DNA from: Roseospira navarrensis | GTDB lineage: Bacteria > Pseudomonadota > Alphaproteobacteria > Rhodospirillales > Rhodospirillaceae | Assembly (NCBI RefSeq): GCF_009601025.1 | Contig: NZ_WIVE01000042.1 | Coordinates: 1 to 37,001 of the forward strand | Direction: 5' to 3' | DNA: 37,001 bases | In this document: positions 1 through 7,931 of the stretch, one piece after another | Layout: each line of letters begins with the position of its first letter | Numbering within the stretch: position 1 is the first letter of the stretch | The notes under the pieces: generated by a model | The model's database searches: none | What the model saw: only the letters and a program-made list of their open reading frames with translations | What the model was told of the DNA's origin: nothing | Position numbers and translations under genes: made by a program

Positions 1-72
1 CTCCTGGGCATCGCCACCACCAAAGGCCCAATCTCCTACGATATGTTGATCGCGCCGGAAGCAAAGGGATAA
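1..72 (+). mobile_element. 3' end of an IS1595/ISXO2-like transposase gene (left copy, partial)
   Basis: The first 24 codons read as the C-terminal tail of a transposase, ending in APEAKG and a TAA at 70-72. The window starts inside the gene. The family is taken from the right-hand copy (36849-37001), whose longer tail carries the KHLQAYLDEFVFRFNRR-type segment of IS1595/ISXO2-like transposases. Bases 37-77 are identical, in inverted orientation, to 36844-36884. Upstream of that the two copies differ at several bases, so they are related elements rather than one identical copy. The element ends at or just after base 77, where similarity stops. No terminal repeat or target duplication can be shown from one end. 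Confidence 0.8.
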
Positions 73-893
73 GCCTTATTTACGATTTCGTCGGCATAAG
101 AGAAGCTGAATCTGTTTTCTATTTTTTTTAAAATACTCCTGGGGTTTGCGCAGAGTTCTTCAAAGCAAATTAAAAACACCCGGTCTGGCGCCTTCTTTTT
201 GACCTCCAAGGCCAACTCGAGGATGCGCGTGGTTGTAAAGGCAATACGGATTTCATCCGACTCTTCTAATACTTTCTCGTGTCCTGGCAGAAAGACATTT
301 CCATAAAATCCACTTGGATAGCCTTGGAAGTGCGGGTCATAGCTCGGATCCCGCCAGCGCCGCAGGATTGAGCGCCAAACGGCGCGCGGGTCCCGGACGA
401 CAATGACATGGCGCGCCTCGGGAAAGACCCTATCAATAATTTCAGTCATCAGGACATAGGTCGGCATCTTGTCCAGCGGCGGCTTGGGTTGGTGACTCCG
501 AGCCCAAGGCAATGCCGCGCCTGCGCGCGCATAACGTCGCCGCACTTCCTCCGTGTCAAGTTTCCCGCAGTCCTTGAGAGTCAGCGGTGCGTGCATTTCC
601 CACTCCCCCGGCCGTTCCCAGGGAAGTCCGACGCCTGACCAATAATGAAGGATTCCTTCGATCGGTTTGAGTGAGCCCGTGCTGGGTTTCGAGCCGTAGG
701 TCGGATCAAATAGACCCTTCTTTCGGTCACCATACGTGCCAGTATATGAGAAGGCGCCTGAGAGAGCGAAAACGTCAAGGACGACATGAGTGCCGCTCTC
801 CCCGTTTCCCGAAATGAATACGGGGGCCTGAAGGTCAGCAACCTGCTTCCTCATGGGCTGCGAAAGCTTGAAAAGATAACTCTTAAGGTTCAT
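36..893 (-). CDS. Sulfotransferase-like protein, C-terminus truncated by IS insertion
   Basis: Predicted 285-residue sulfotransferase, which would move sulfate from PAPS to a sugar hydroxyl of the glycan made by the upstream operon. A 5'-phosphosulfate loop of the type GNGESGTH lies near residues 28-36, and the 3'-phosphate signature VVRDPRAVWRSI lies further on. The ATG at 893 has GAGGA seven to eight bases upstream and is preferred over an in-frame start at 953. The last 13 codons (bases 36-77) are the reverse strand of the neighbouring insertion sequence, so the native C-terminus is missing. The family usually continues a few dozen residues beyond the last recognisable motif (FEELCANPRSILKKI). 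The gene is clearly more AT-rich than all its neighbours, which suggests recent transfer. It is the last gene of the minus-strand operon, 93 bp after the glycosyltransferase. It is probably inactive or impaired. The acceptor is unknown. Confidence 0.75.
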   Translation of the reverse strand: MNLKSYLFKLSQPMRKQVADLQAPVFISGNGESGTHVVLDVFALSGAFSYTGTYGDRKKGLFDPTYGSKPSTGSLKPIEGILHYWSGVGLPWERPGEWEMHAPLTLKDCGKLDTEEVRRRYARAGAALPWARSHQPKPPLDKMPTYVLMTEIIDRVFPEARHVIVVRDPRAVWRSILRRWRDPSYDPHFQGYPSGFYGNVFLPGHEKVLEESDEIRIAFTTTRILELALEVKKKAPDRVFLICFEELCANPRSILKKIENRFSFSYADEIVNKAYPFASGAINIS

Positions 894-986
894 GCCAATC
901 CTCGACCGAATCGATAGAGGTGTGCTCAGTCGGCAGGGGGCGGCCTTGGCCATTTCGGATCAGCACCCAAGCCTGCCCAGACTGCT

Positions 987-2267
987 TCAGAGGGCGCTCG
1001 AAATGTCGTCCGCGATGACCCGCGCGACTCGCGCCGGAGAAAACACGGTGTCGAGCATGGCCGCGCCGTTGCGCCCGATCATGCGGCGCAGGACGGCGTC
1101 CCGGGCCAGATCGGCGACCAGCCCGGCGACCTCGGCCGGGGTCTCGCCGAGCATGGCGTTGCGGCCGTGCTCGATCTCCGGCATGGCCTCGCGGCTGTCG
1201 CCGAAGCCCACCACCGCCGCCCCCAGCGACCAGGCGTGCAGGAAGCGGGTATGACCGACCTTGAACTTCTGGCTGTTGTTGGCGACCAGGAAGACCGGCG
1301 CCGACAGCATCTCGGCGTCCAGGTCCTCGACGAAGCCCCGGATCCTGATGTGCGGGTCCCGCAGGTGCGGCGCGACCGCCGGATGCGGCTGGCCGCCGCC
1401 GAACAGGTGGATCTCGAACCCGCCGTCCCCCAGCAGGCGCTTGAGTTCGGGCAGGATCTCGCAGCCCAGGGTGAGCAGGCCGTAACTGTTGCCGGTGGCG
1501 AACAGGTTGCCGACGTTGCCGACGATCTTGACGGGCGCGGTCTGCTCGCGGGCGTCACGCTCGGCCTCCCAGTCCTGGCGGACGGCGGCCGGCCACATAT
1601 TCTGCAGGTAGACGGCCTTGATCCCCGCCGCGCGGTAGTCGGCGGCGTCGTTGGCGGCCACGTTCCACATCCGGTCCAGCCGTCGCACGACCCGCATGTG
1701 CGCGCTCTTGGTGATCTGGCGCCGGATCGTGTTGCGGGCGCTGGCAAGGGCGGAGCGTCCGTGCAGGCGTTCGGCCAGGTCCAGGCGGGCGTCCAGCACC
1801 TTGTGGTCGGGGTTGCCCGCATAGCTGAAGCGGCGTGGCACCGGCAGGGTGCTGACAAGGTTGGTGGCGGTCTCCGACCACAGGGTGAGGGCCGCATCCG
1901 GCCGCCGGTCGCCGAGCGCGCGCATCAGCGCCGGGCCGCCGTCGATGCCCGTCAGCATGCGTTCGGGGCGGCCGCGCAGGGCGCACATCAGGCGTTTGGC
2001 CGGGCCACGGGCGCCGGCGGACGTGGCGGGGACGATCACGGGCTCCAGGAACTCCACGCCCAGCGCGCGCAGGGCCTCGATCTCCGTCTGGGCCGCCGCC
2101 GGGATCGCCGCGACTTCCGGCCCGACGAAGGCATAGGTGATCCGGAAGGCGCCGGACCGAGCCAGCTCGTGCGTGATCTCGTGGCTGATGACGTTGGCCG
2201 CCTCGCGGTTGGCGACGACATGGGGCCAGACGCCCGAGGCGATCAGCAGGTGCGGTCGTTGTGTCAT
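987..2267 (-). CDS. Glycosyltransferase, GT-B fold (group 1/GT4-like)
   Basis: A 426-residue predicted cytoplasmic glycosyltransferase that would add a sugar to the lipid-linked repeat unit. The C-terminal half has the GT-B donor-side layout: a glycine-rich strand-turn (EIHLFGGGQPHP), a segment reading IRIRGFVEDLDAEML, then HTRFLHAWSLGAAVVGF followed by an acidic residue and HGRNAMLGETPAEVAGLV, the usual place for nucleotide-sugar contacts. The N-terminus (LLIASGVWPHVVANREAANV) fits the acceptor-side Rossmann domain. The ATG at 2267 has only a weak ribosome-binding site. It lies 23 bp after the flippase gene. This is the only clear glycosyltransferase in the window, so others needed for the repeat unit must lie elsewhere. 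The linkage and donor cannot be read from sequence. Confidence 0.7.
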   Translation of the reverse strand: MTQRPHLLIASGVWPHVVANREAANVISHEITHELARSGAFRITYAFVGPEVAAIPAAAQTEIEALRALGVEFLEPVIVPATSAGARGPAKRLMCALRGRPERMLTGIDGGPALMRALGDRRPDAALTLWSETATNLVSTLPVPRRFSYAGNPDHKVLDARLDLAERLHGRSALASARNTIRRQITKSAHMRVVRRLDRMWNVAANDAADYRAAGIKAVYLQNMWPAAVRQDWEAERDAREQTAPVKIVGNVGNLFATGNSYGLLTLGCEILPELKRLLGDGGFEIHLFGGGQPHPAVAPHLRDPHIRIRGFVEDLDAEMLSAPVFLVANNSQKFKVGHTRFLHAWSLGAAVVGFGDSREAMPEIEHGRNAMLGETPAEVAGLVADLARDAVLRRMIGRNGAAMLDTVFSPARVARVIADDISSAL

Positions 2268-2290
2268 GGCGAGGCTCTGCTCTGGAAAGG

Positions 2291-3787
2291 CTAGGGGGCC
2301 GAGGACGGCGCGGCTGGCTGTGCCCGTTCACGGAAGGCGACGAACTGGCGCAGGTTGTGGCGCAGCAGCACCGCGCCGACAGCGGCGATCGCCGCCAGAA
2401 CGAGCGCGCGCTCCACCAGCCCGGGGGCGGCCAGATCGGCCCAGAGGTAGGCCGCCACGCTCAGCGCCAGCCCCACCGCCAGATGGGCCTCGCGCAGGGG
2501 CAGGGGCGCCACACGCCGGGCCCAGACGACGATGATCGCGCGCTGGATCAGCGATTGCAGCACCAGCGCCCCGGCCACGGCGATGGCCCCGAGGACCGGG
2601 ACGGCGGCCACCATCGCCGCGATGGCCACCGCGATGCTGATCGTCAGCGCGTGGGACACCTTCGCCCCCTGAAGCCGCGCGATCAGCAGATACTGTTCGC
2701 GGATGCCCAGCGTCTGCAGCAGCAGCGCGAGCAGCAGAAGGAAGGCCAGCGGGGTCGCCTCGACGAACTTGCCGTTGGTCAGCAGGCCGATGACGTCCCG
2801 GCCGAACAGCGCGAAGCCGATGCAGCCCAGCGCGATGCCGCTTTGTGCGAGCTGCCACGTCGCCAGCGACGTCTTGAACGGCGGGTCCGGTTCCGCCGCC
2901 TCGCGCAGGGCCAGGGGATGGATGGCGAGGGTAATGGACTTCAGGCCCCGCATGGCCAGATTGCGATACAACTGGGCGTGGGCGAACAGGCCCAACTCGC
3001 CCACGCCGACCCATGCGCCGATATAGCTGCGCTCGAACAGGGACCGCCCGACCTCCGCCATGCGCGCGCCGCCGAGCGCCAGGGCGGACCGGCGCATGTC
3101 CGCGAACCAGGATCGCTCGATCCGGATCCGGACTTGCCGCCGCAGCGCGAACACACTGAACGCCAGCAGCGCCACCTGTCCGGCCGCGTAGCCCAGGAAC
3201 AGGGCCAGGTGCGGCCACGGCACCACGTACAGGAACCACAGCGTGGTCAGGCCGTTCACCACCGACTGCCCCACCGTGCCCGCGGCGAAGGTGATCGCGC
3301 GGCCCCGCAGGATCAGCACGTCCGTGCAGACCATCCACGGCACCGCCAGGGCGGTGGCGACGATGGCGATCTGAAGGCCGGCCATGCCGCCCGGCGTCAG
3401 GTCGAACAGCAGCGGGGCCACGGCGTAGGTGAGGGGCGCCAGCAGGAGCACGCCCACGAGGCCCGCCGCCGCCGCCGCCACCAGGGCCGTGCTGACGAGC
3501 CCGGCGGCGCGCGCCCCCGTGGCGCTCGGCAGGAACTCCTGCAGCACGTAGCCGGGGGCGGCCTGCGCCAGCCCCGTGACCAGCCCGGCCAGGCCCACCG
3601 CAAGGGCGAGGGCGCCGTACTCGTCCGGCCCGATGATCCGGGTGGCCAGTGGAATGACCGCCAGGGCCACGGCCGTGCTGAGCAGGCTGGCCCCAAGATA
3701 AACCACGGATTGCGAGGCTAGTCGCGCCACAGGCGCCCCCCGGTCTCTGCGGACGGGCTGGTGGTCATCGGGCGTCCCCGACCGCAT
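2291..3787 (-). CDS. Wzx-type polysaccharide flippase (MOP superfamily)
   Basis: A 498-residue very hydrophobic protein with about 12-14 predicted membrane helices separated by short basic loops, starting with SQSVVYLGASLLSTAVALAV and the RIIGPDEYGALALA segment typical of polysaccharide_synt/MOP transporters. It would flip the undecaprenyl-linked repeat unit across the inner membrane. The ATG at 3787 overlaps the upstream methyltransferase gene by 23 bp. An in-frame GTG at 3730 (VARLASQ) gives a protein beginning just before the first helix and is an equally good start. Its position between modifying enzymes and a glycosyltransferase fits a Wzx/Wzy-dependent pathway. No Wzy polymerase or chain-length regulator is visible in the window. 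Confidence 0.85.
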   Translation of the reverse strand: MRSGTPDDHQPVRRDRGAPVARLASQSVVYLGASLLSTAVALAVIPLATRIIGPDEYGALALAVGLAGLVTGLAQAAPGYVLQEFLPSATGARAAGLVSTALVAAAAAGLVGVLLLAPLTYAVAPLLFDLTPGGMAGLQIAIVATALAVPWMVCTDVLILRGRAITFAAGTVGQSVVNGLTTLWFLYVVPWPHLALFLGYAAGQVALLAFSVFALRRQVRIRIERSWFADMRRSALALGGARMAEVGRSLFERSYIGAWVGVGELGLFAHAQLYRNLAMRGLKSITLAIHPLALREAAEPDPPFKTSLATWQLAQSGIALGCIGFALFGRDVIGLLTNGKFVEATPLAFLLLLALLLQTLGIREQYLLIARLQGAKVSHALTISIAVAIAAMVAAVPVLGAIAVAGALVLQSLIQRAIIVVWARRVAPLPLREAHLAVGLALSVAAYLWADLAAPGLVERALVLAAIAAVGAVLLRHNLRQFVAFRERAQPAAPSSAP

Positions 3788-4583
3788 TGTCTACTGCCGC
3801 CTCCCCGTCGCCCGGGTGGATGCAGATGAACGCCTGCTGCATGCTGTTGCCGATGAACGGCTCAAAGCGCAGCGCCGGGTGACGCTCGCGGAATTCGCGC
3901 CACGCGCGCCGTTCACCCCGGTCCGGGTCGCCGTGGAAGCAGTTCCAGTCGTCGAACACGATGATGGTGCCCGTCTGCAGGAAGTCCTTGCAGAACTCCA
4001 GGACGGGCACGGTCGAGGCGTACAGGTCGCAGTCCACATAGATGACGGCGGCCCGGGTGGGCAGCAATTCCGTCTTCAGGGCCGGTGTCAGGCTGGCGTC
4101 GTAGAAGCCCTTGACCGTGCGCAGCCGGTCCCGGGGGATGCCGTGGCGCACGCAGATCTCGGTGAACCGGCGTTCCTCGGTCTTCAGCTTGCCCTCTTCC
4201 CAGACGTCCTGTTCGTCGATGGTGTCGATCTTCGGCAGGCCCTCGAAGGAATCGAAGGCGATGTACGACCAGTCCAAAAGGTGGTGGAAGCTGTCCCAGG
4301 CCATTCGCATGGTGTTGGCCTCGTGCGAGCCGAACTCCATGTAATAGCCGTCAATGGGCCGGTTGGTGTGGGCGAACTGGGCGATGCCCATGAACAGCCG
4401 CCGGCGGTCGTCATGCTGGAACGCCGTATAGGAATCCCGGATCCACTTCTGCCGGGCCGACAGAAGCGGCGAGTTGACGACACCCGATCCGAACCGGAAC
4501 AGCTTTTTCACCGGCGCCGGGGCCTGCTGATACACGGGGTACAGCGTTGTGCGCACCCTGTCCTGCCAACTCGTCATGGCCAC
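3765..4583 (-). CDS. TylF/MycF-family SAM-dependent methyltransferase
   Basis: A 272-residue class I methyltransferase of the macrocin O-methyltransferase (TylF) family. Visible family features are GYYMEFGSHEANTMRMA (SAM loop), AFDSFEGLP, AAVIYVDCDLYAST and IIVFDDWN, which supply the acidic residues that bind metal and SAM in this family. It probably O-methylates a sugar of the surface glycan. A GTG at 4583 has GAGGA six bases upstream. The ATG at 4577 makes an ATGA overlap with the upstream oxidoreductase but leaves the ribosome-binding site 12 bases away, so the GTG is slightly favoured. It is translationally coupled to both neighbours. The substrate is inferred from context only. Confidence 0.85.
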   Translation of the reverse strand: MAMTSWQDRVRTTLYPVYQQAPAPVKKLFRFGSGVVNSPLLSARQKWIRDSYTAFQHDDRRRLFMGIAQFAHTNRPIDGYYMEFGSHEANTMRMAWDSFHHLLDWSYIAFDSFEGLPKIDTIDEQDVWEEGKLKTEERRFTEICVRHGIPRDRLRTVKGFYDASLTPALKTELLPTRAAVIYVDCDLYASTVPVLEFCKDFLQTGTIIVFDDWNCFHGDPDRGERRAWREFRERHPALRFEPFIGNSMQQAFICIHPGDGEAAVDNAVGDAR

Positions 4584-5656
4584 GTTCCATCCTCAGTCTG
4601 GCTCACGGTCCGGTCGTGTGCGGCACTGTCCTGCACGGCCGCGATGAGATGTTGCACCCGAAGGCCCTCGGCGAACCCGGGCACGAGACCCGCCGCATCG
4701 GGGCCGCGCACCGCCGCCACGAAGCGTTCGGCCAGCGCCCGCACCGGCGGGATGCGGCCGTCGCCCTCGCTCTCGGCCGGGTCGTGCATCTGTTCGTCCG
4801 CCAGCACCCCGGCGCCCGTCAGGGAAAATCCGCGCATGTAGTCCGGCGTCGGGTTGTCCAGGACCAGCGACCCCTCCGCCCCCACCACGTGCCACAGGTG
4901 GCGGTGCAGGCCGGGGTTGGCGTTGCCCACGACCGCCGACAGCGTGCCGCCGTTCGCGAAGGTAAGCCGCACCTCGGCCAGATCGTCGGCGGACGAGCCG
5001 GCCTCCGGCGCGGCCGTCGCCGTCAGATGCGCCTGGATCCGGCAGACCGGCCCGAACAGCCATTCGGCCAGATACAGCAGGTGGCTGGCCAACAGGGTCA
5101 TTACGCCGCCCTCGTCCTGCCCGGTCTTCCAGTTGGACAGGCCCTTGCGCAGCGCATAGGACTCCACCAGCCAGGTGACCTGGACGTGACGCAACCGGCC
5201 CAGGCGGCCGGTCCGCACCAGATCGTGCAGGCGCCCGAAGGCCGGCAGCATGGCGAACTGGAAGTCCACCGCCGTCGGGATACCTCGCGCGGCCTCCGCC
5301 AGCCGCTGCGCGGTGGCCACGTCCGGGCCAAGCGGTTTTTCGCAGAACACCGCGCAGCCCGCCTCCAGGGCCGGCAGAACCGCCGCCGCCACGGCGCGCG
5401 GCGGGACGGCGATGGTGACGATGTCCGGCGCCAGGGCCAACAGGTCCCTGATCCCGGCCACGCCCCGGGGTACACCCATCCGGTCGGCCGCGGCCTGCGC
5501 TTTGACAGCGTCCCGCCCGGCCAGTCCGACCACCTCCACGCCGGGCAGGCTGGCGAAGGCCGGCACGTGCGCCGCCGCGCCAAACCCCAGGCCCAGCGTG
5601 GCCACGCGCAACGTCCGACTCCCTGACACGCCGCGACCGGCCCGGACTGGCGTCAT
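4574..5656 (-). CDS. Gfo/Idh/MocA-family NAD(P)-dependent oxidoreductase
   Basis: A 360-residue oxidoreductase with an N-terminal Rossmann fold (RVATLGLGFGAAAHVPAF near residue 15), the family's dinucleotide/catalytic EKPL motif in AVFCEKPLGPDVATAQ, and a C-terminal domain that carries the active-site histidine region (GGVMTLLASHLLYLAEWLFG). Members oxidise or reduce sugars, often the 3-position of nucleotide-linked hexoses. The ATG at 5656 forms an ATGA overlap with the stop of the C-methyltransferase gene, so it is preferred over longer in-frame starts, one of which lies 93 bases upstream. Together with the neighbouring C-methyltransferase and SDR it suggests a modified keto- or deoxysugar branch. 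The exact reaction is unknown. Confidence 0.85.
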   Translation of the reverse strand: MTPVRAGRGVSGSRTLRVATLGLGFGAAAHVPAFASLPGVEVVGLAGRDAVKAQAAADRMGVPRGVAGIRDLLALAPDIVTIAVPPRAVAAAVLPALEAGCAVFCEKPLGPDVATAQRLAEAARGIPTAVDFQFAMLPAFGRLHDLVRTGRLGRLRHVQVTWLVESYALRKGLSNWKTGQDEGGVMTLLASHLLYLAEWLFGPVCRIQAHLTATAAPEAGSSADDLAEVRLTFANGGTLSAVVGNANPGLHRHLWHVVGAEGSLVLDNPTPDYMRGFSLTGAGVLADEQMHDPAESEGDGRIPPVRALAERFVAAVRGPDAAGLVPGFAEGLRVQHLIAAVQDSAAHDRTVSQTEDGTWP

Positions 5657-6900
5657 TCGATGATCCGGGGCGTGGGCAGCGGCGCGATGAAGCGACCGCG
5701 ATAGCCCTTCCTGCGCAGCACCTCGGCCAGTTCGTCGGCGATGTGCCACGACAGCAGCAGGGCATAGTCCGGCTGTTCATCGAACAGCATGGCCTCGTCC
5801 ACCACGGGGATGCGGGTTCCGGGAATGTACTTGTTCAGCTTGTGGGAGCTGGAGACCTCCAGCACCGCCTCGACCATGCCGTCATCCAGGCCGGTGTAGG
5901 CGATCAGCGTGCTGGCGCGCGACGGCGCGCCGATGCCCACGATGCGCACACCGGGCTTGCGGATGTCGTTGAGCAGGGCATACAGCTCGACCTTGGAGCG
6001 CACGACGGCCTCGCGGAAGGTCTGCAGGGCGCTGCCGTCCGTGATCCCGGCCGCCGCTTCGTCGGCCAGCCGCTCGGCGACCGAGGGGCGCACGTCGTAT
6101 GTGCCCGGGCGCGCGGCATAGACCCGGATCGAGCCGCCGTGGGTCGGGATGCGCTTGACGTGGAACACCTCCAGGCCGTGATCGCCCAGCAGGCGCATCA
6201 ACGAGCCGAGCGCGTAGTAGCGCAGGTGCTCGTGGTAGATCGTGTCGTACTGCACGGTCTGAACCAGATCGAGCAGGTAGTGGGATTCCGAGACGAACAC
6301 GCCGTCCGGGGCCAGCAGATCGACAATGCCGGCGGTCACCTCGTGCGGCTGGGCGATGTGCGCGAACACGTTGGCCGCAGTCACCAGCTTGGCCGTGCCG
6401 TGGCTTTCGGCGACACGGGCGGCGGTCTCGCGCCCGAAATAGGCGGTCAGCGTCTCGATGCCGTTGCGGCGGGCGACGTCGCCGGCCTGCGAGGGCTCGA
6501 TGCCGAGCACACGGTTGCCCGCCGTGTGGAAGTTGGCCAGAAGGGTGCCGTCGTTGGAGCCGACATCGATCACCAGGTCATCGGCCGACAGGCCCAGGAT
6601 GTCCTGTGCCTCCGCCTGCAGGTCGGCGAAGTTGCGGCTGAGGATCTTCGTCGTGCCGCTGAGGTACGGATAGGAGTGCGGGAACAGCACCTCCGCCGAA
6701 ACCTCCTGGCCGATCTGGACCAGCCCGCAGTCGCCGCAGCGCAGCAGTTCCAGTGGAAAGGCCGGCTGCTCGTCGGCGCGCTCGCCCAGCGGCGGCATGG
6801 TGTTCACCGGGGGCACGTAGCCCAGGAACAGCAGCGAAGCCAGATCGGCCGAGCCGCAGATCTGGCAGGCCGTGATTGGATGCGAATGGCTGGCGGTCAT
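5653..6900 (-). CDS. NovU/TylCIII-type sugar C-methyltransferase
   Basis: A 415-residue class I SAM methyltransferase of the family that C-methylates keto-sugar nucleotides. In order: an N-terminal zinc-binding region (CQICGS near residue 12 and CGDCGL near residue 55), a Rossmann SAM domain with VIDVGSNDGTLL, the family's catalytic-region stretch SESHYLLDLV and YDTIYHEHLRYY with conserved Tyr, His and Glu, and the C-terminal C-methyltransferase domain (VGIGAPSRASTLIAY). Length is normal for the family. It starts at the ATG at 6900, 20 bp after the SDR gene, and overlaps the oxidoreductase start by four bases. Branched-chain deoxysugars usually need both this type of enzyme and a 4,6-dehydratase. 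No clear dehydratase of that kind is present here. Confidence 0.88.
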   Translation of the reverse strand: MTASHSHPITACQICGSADLASLLFLGYVPPVNTMPPLGERADEQPAFPLELLRCGDCGLVQIGQEVSAEVLFPHSYPYLSGTTKILSRNFADLQAEAQDILGLSADDLVIDVGSNDGTLLANFHTAGNRVLGIEPSQAGDVARRNGIETLTAYFGRETAARVAESHGTAKLVTAANVFAHIAQPHEVTAGIVDLLAPDGVFVSESHYLLDLVQTVQYDTIYHEHLRYYALGSLMRLLGDHGLEVFHVKRIPTHGGSIRVYAARPGTYDVRPSVAERLADEAAAGITDGSALQTFREAVVRSKVELYALLNDIRKPGVRIVGIGAPSRASTLIAYTGLDDGMVEAVLEVSSSHKLNKYIPGTRIPVVDEAMLFDEQPDYALLLSWHIADELAEVLRRKGYRGRFIAPLPTPRIIE

Positions 6901-6920
6901 GGCTCTGTCGGTCCCATCAA

Positions 6921-7910
6921 TCAGGCGGAAGAGGAGCGGAGGTCCTGGTGGTCACGGTACCATTGGACCACCGGCGGCAGGCCCTGGGCGAGCGGCACGG
7001 ACGGCGTGAACCCGAGGGCGCGGAGCTTGGCGATGTCCGGGCAGCGGCGCCGCGTCTCGCCGGCGGGGGCCGGACGAGACCGCAGGTCGGGCTCGCGCCC
7101 GAACACGGCGAACACCTGCCGGGTCAGGTCGGCGATCCGGACCTCGTCCGGGTTGCCGATGTGATAGACGTTGCGGGGCTCGCCCTTGCGGATCGCCACC
7201 AGCAGGCCGTCGGTGAAATCGTCCACATGGATGAAGGCCCGGGTCTGCTGGCCGTCGCCGTGAATCTCGAACGGCACCGGCCCGTCGTCCGGGGCGGCCG
7301 CGATGGCCTGCATGGCGCGGCTGGTGATCTCCGGAATGACATGCTCCCAGCCCATGTCCGGGCCGTACACGTTGTGCGGGCGGAACACGATGGTTCGCGT
7401 CGGGCCCTCCAGCGCGTAGTTCAGCGCGATCAGCTCGCTGGCCAGCTTGCTGCCACCGTAGGAATAGCGGGTATTGAGCACGTCCGGCACGACCAGGGGC
7501 ACGTCTTCCGGTGTCGGAATCTGCTGCGGCGACTGGTACGCCTCGGAGCTGGACGCCACCACCAGATCGTCCACGCCGTGGGCGCGGCAGGCATCGATGA
7601 CGTTCAGGATGCCGCGCACCGCCACGTCGATGACCAGTTCGGGCTGTTCGTAGAAGAAGCGGGTGCCGTTCACGGCGCTCATATGCACCACGCGGTCCAC
7701 GCCGGCGGTTGCGGCCTTGACGGCCTCGGGGTCGCGGATGTCCGCCACCACAAGATCGATCGCGTCGGCGGCATCGCCCAGTCGGCGGGGCCGCCCGCGC
7801 CAGTTGTTGTCGAGAACGCGGACCCGCTCGCCGTCGGCGACGAGGCGGCGCACGAGAGCGGCACCGAGAAAGCCGGTCCCGCCGGTCACCAGAGTCAGGG
7901 GTGTAGACAT
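6921..7910 (-). CDS. Extended SDR: nucleotide-sugar epimerase/dehydratase
   Basis: A 329-residue extended short-chain dehydrogenase. The NAD-binding motif TGGTGFLG is at residues 9-16, the catalytic serine region is ASSSEAY near 120, and YGGSK (Tyr151, Lys155) is the catalytic pair. RPHNVYGPDMGWE is the sugar-nucleotide contact segment typical of the UDP-glucose 4-epimerase/GDP-mannose 4,6-dehydratase branch. The ATG at 7910 has GAGG five to six bases upstream. It is 21 bp downstream of the nucleotide-sugar dehydrogenase and 20 bp upstream of the C-methyltransferase. It may form the keto or epimerised sugar that the methyltransferase uses, but substrate specificity cannot be assigned from motifs. 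Confidence 0.85.
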   Translation of the reverse strand: MSTPLTLVTGGTGFLGAALVRRLVADGERVRVLDNNWRGRPRRLGDAADAIDLVVADIRDPEAVKAATAGVDRVVHMSAVNGTRFFYEQPELVIDVAVRGILNVIDACRAHGVDDLVVASSSEAYQSPQQIPTPEDVPLVVPDVLNTRYSYGGSKLASELIALNYALEGPTRTIVFRPHNVYGPDMGWEHVIPEITSRAMQAIAAAPDDGPVPFEIHGDGQQTRAFIHVDDFTDGLLVAIRKGEPRNVYHIGNPDEVRIADLTRQVFAVFGREPDLRSRPAPAGETRRRCPDIAKLRALGFTPSVPLAQGLPPVVQWYRDHQDLRSSSA

Positions 7911-7931
7911 GAAAGCCTCGAACAGAGAACG

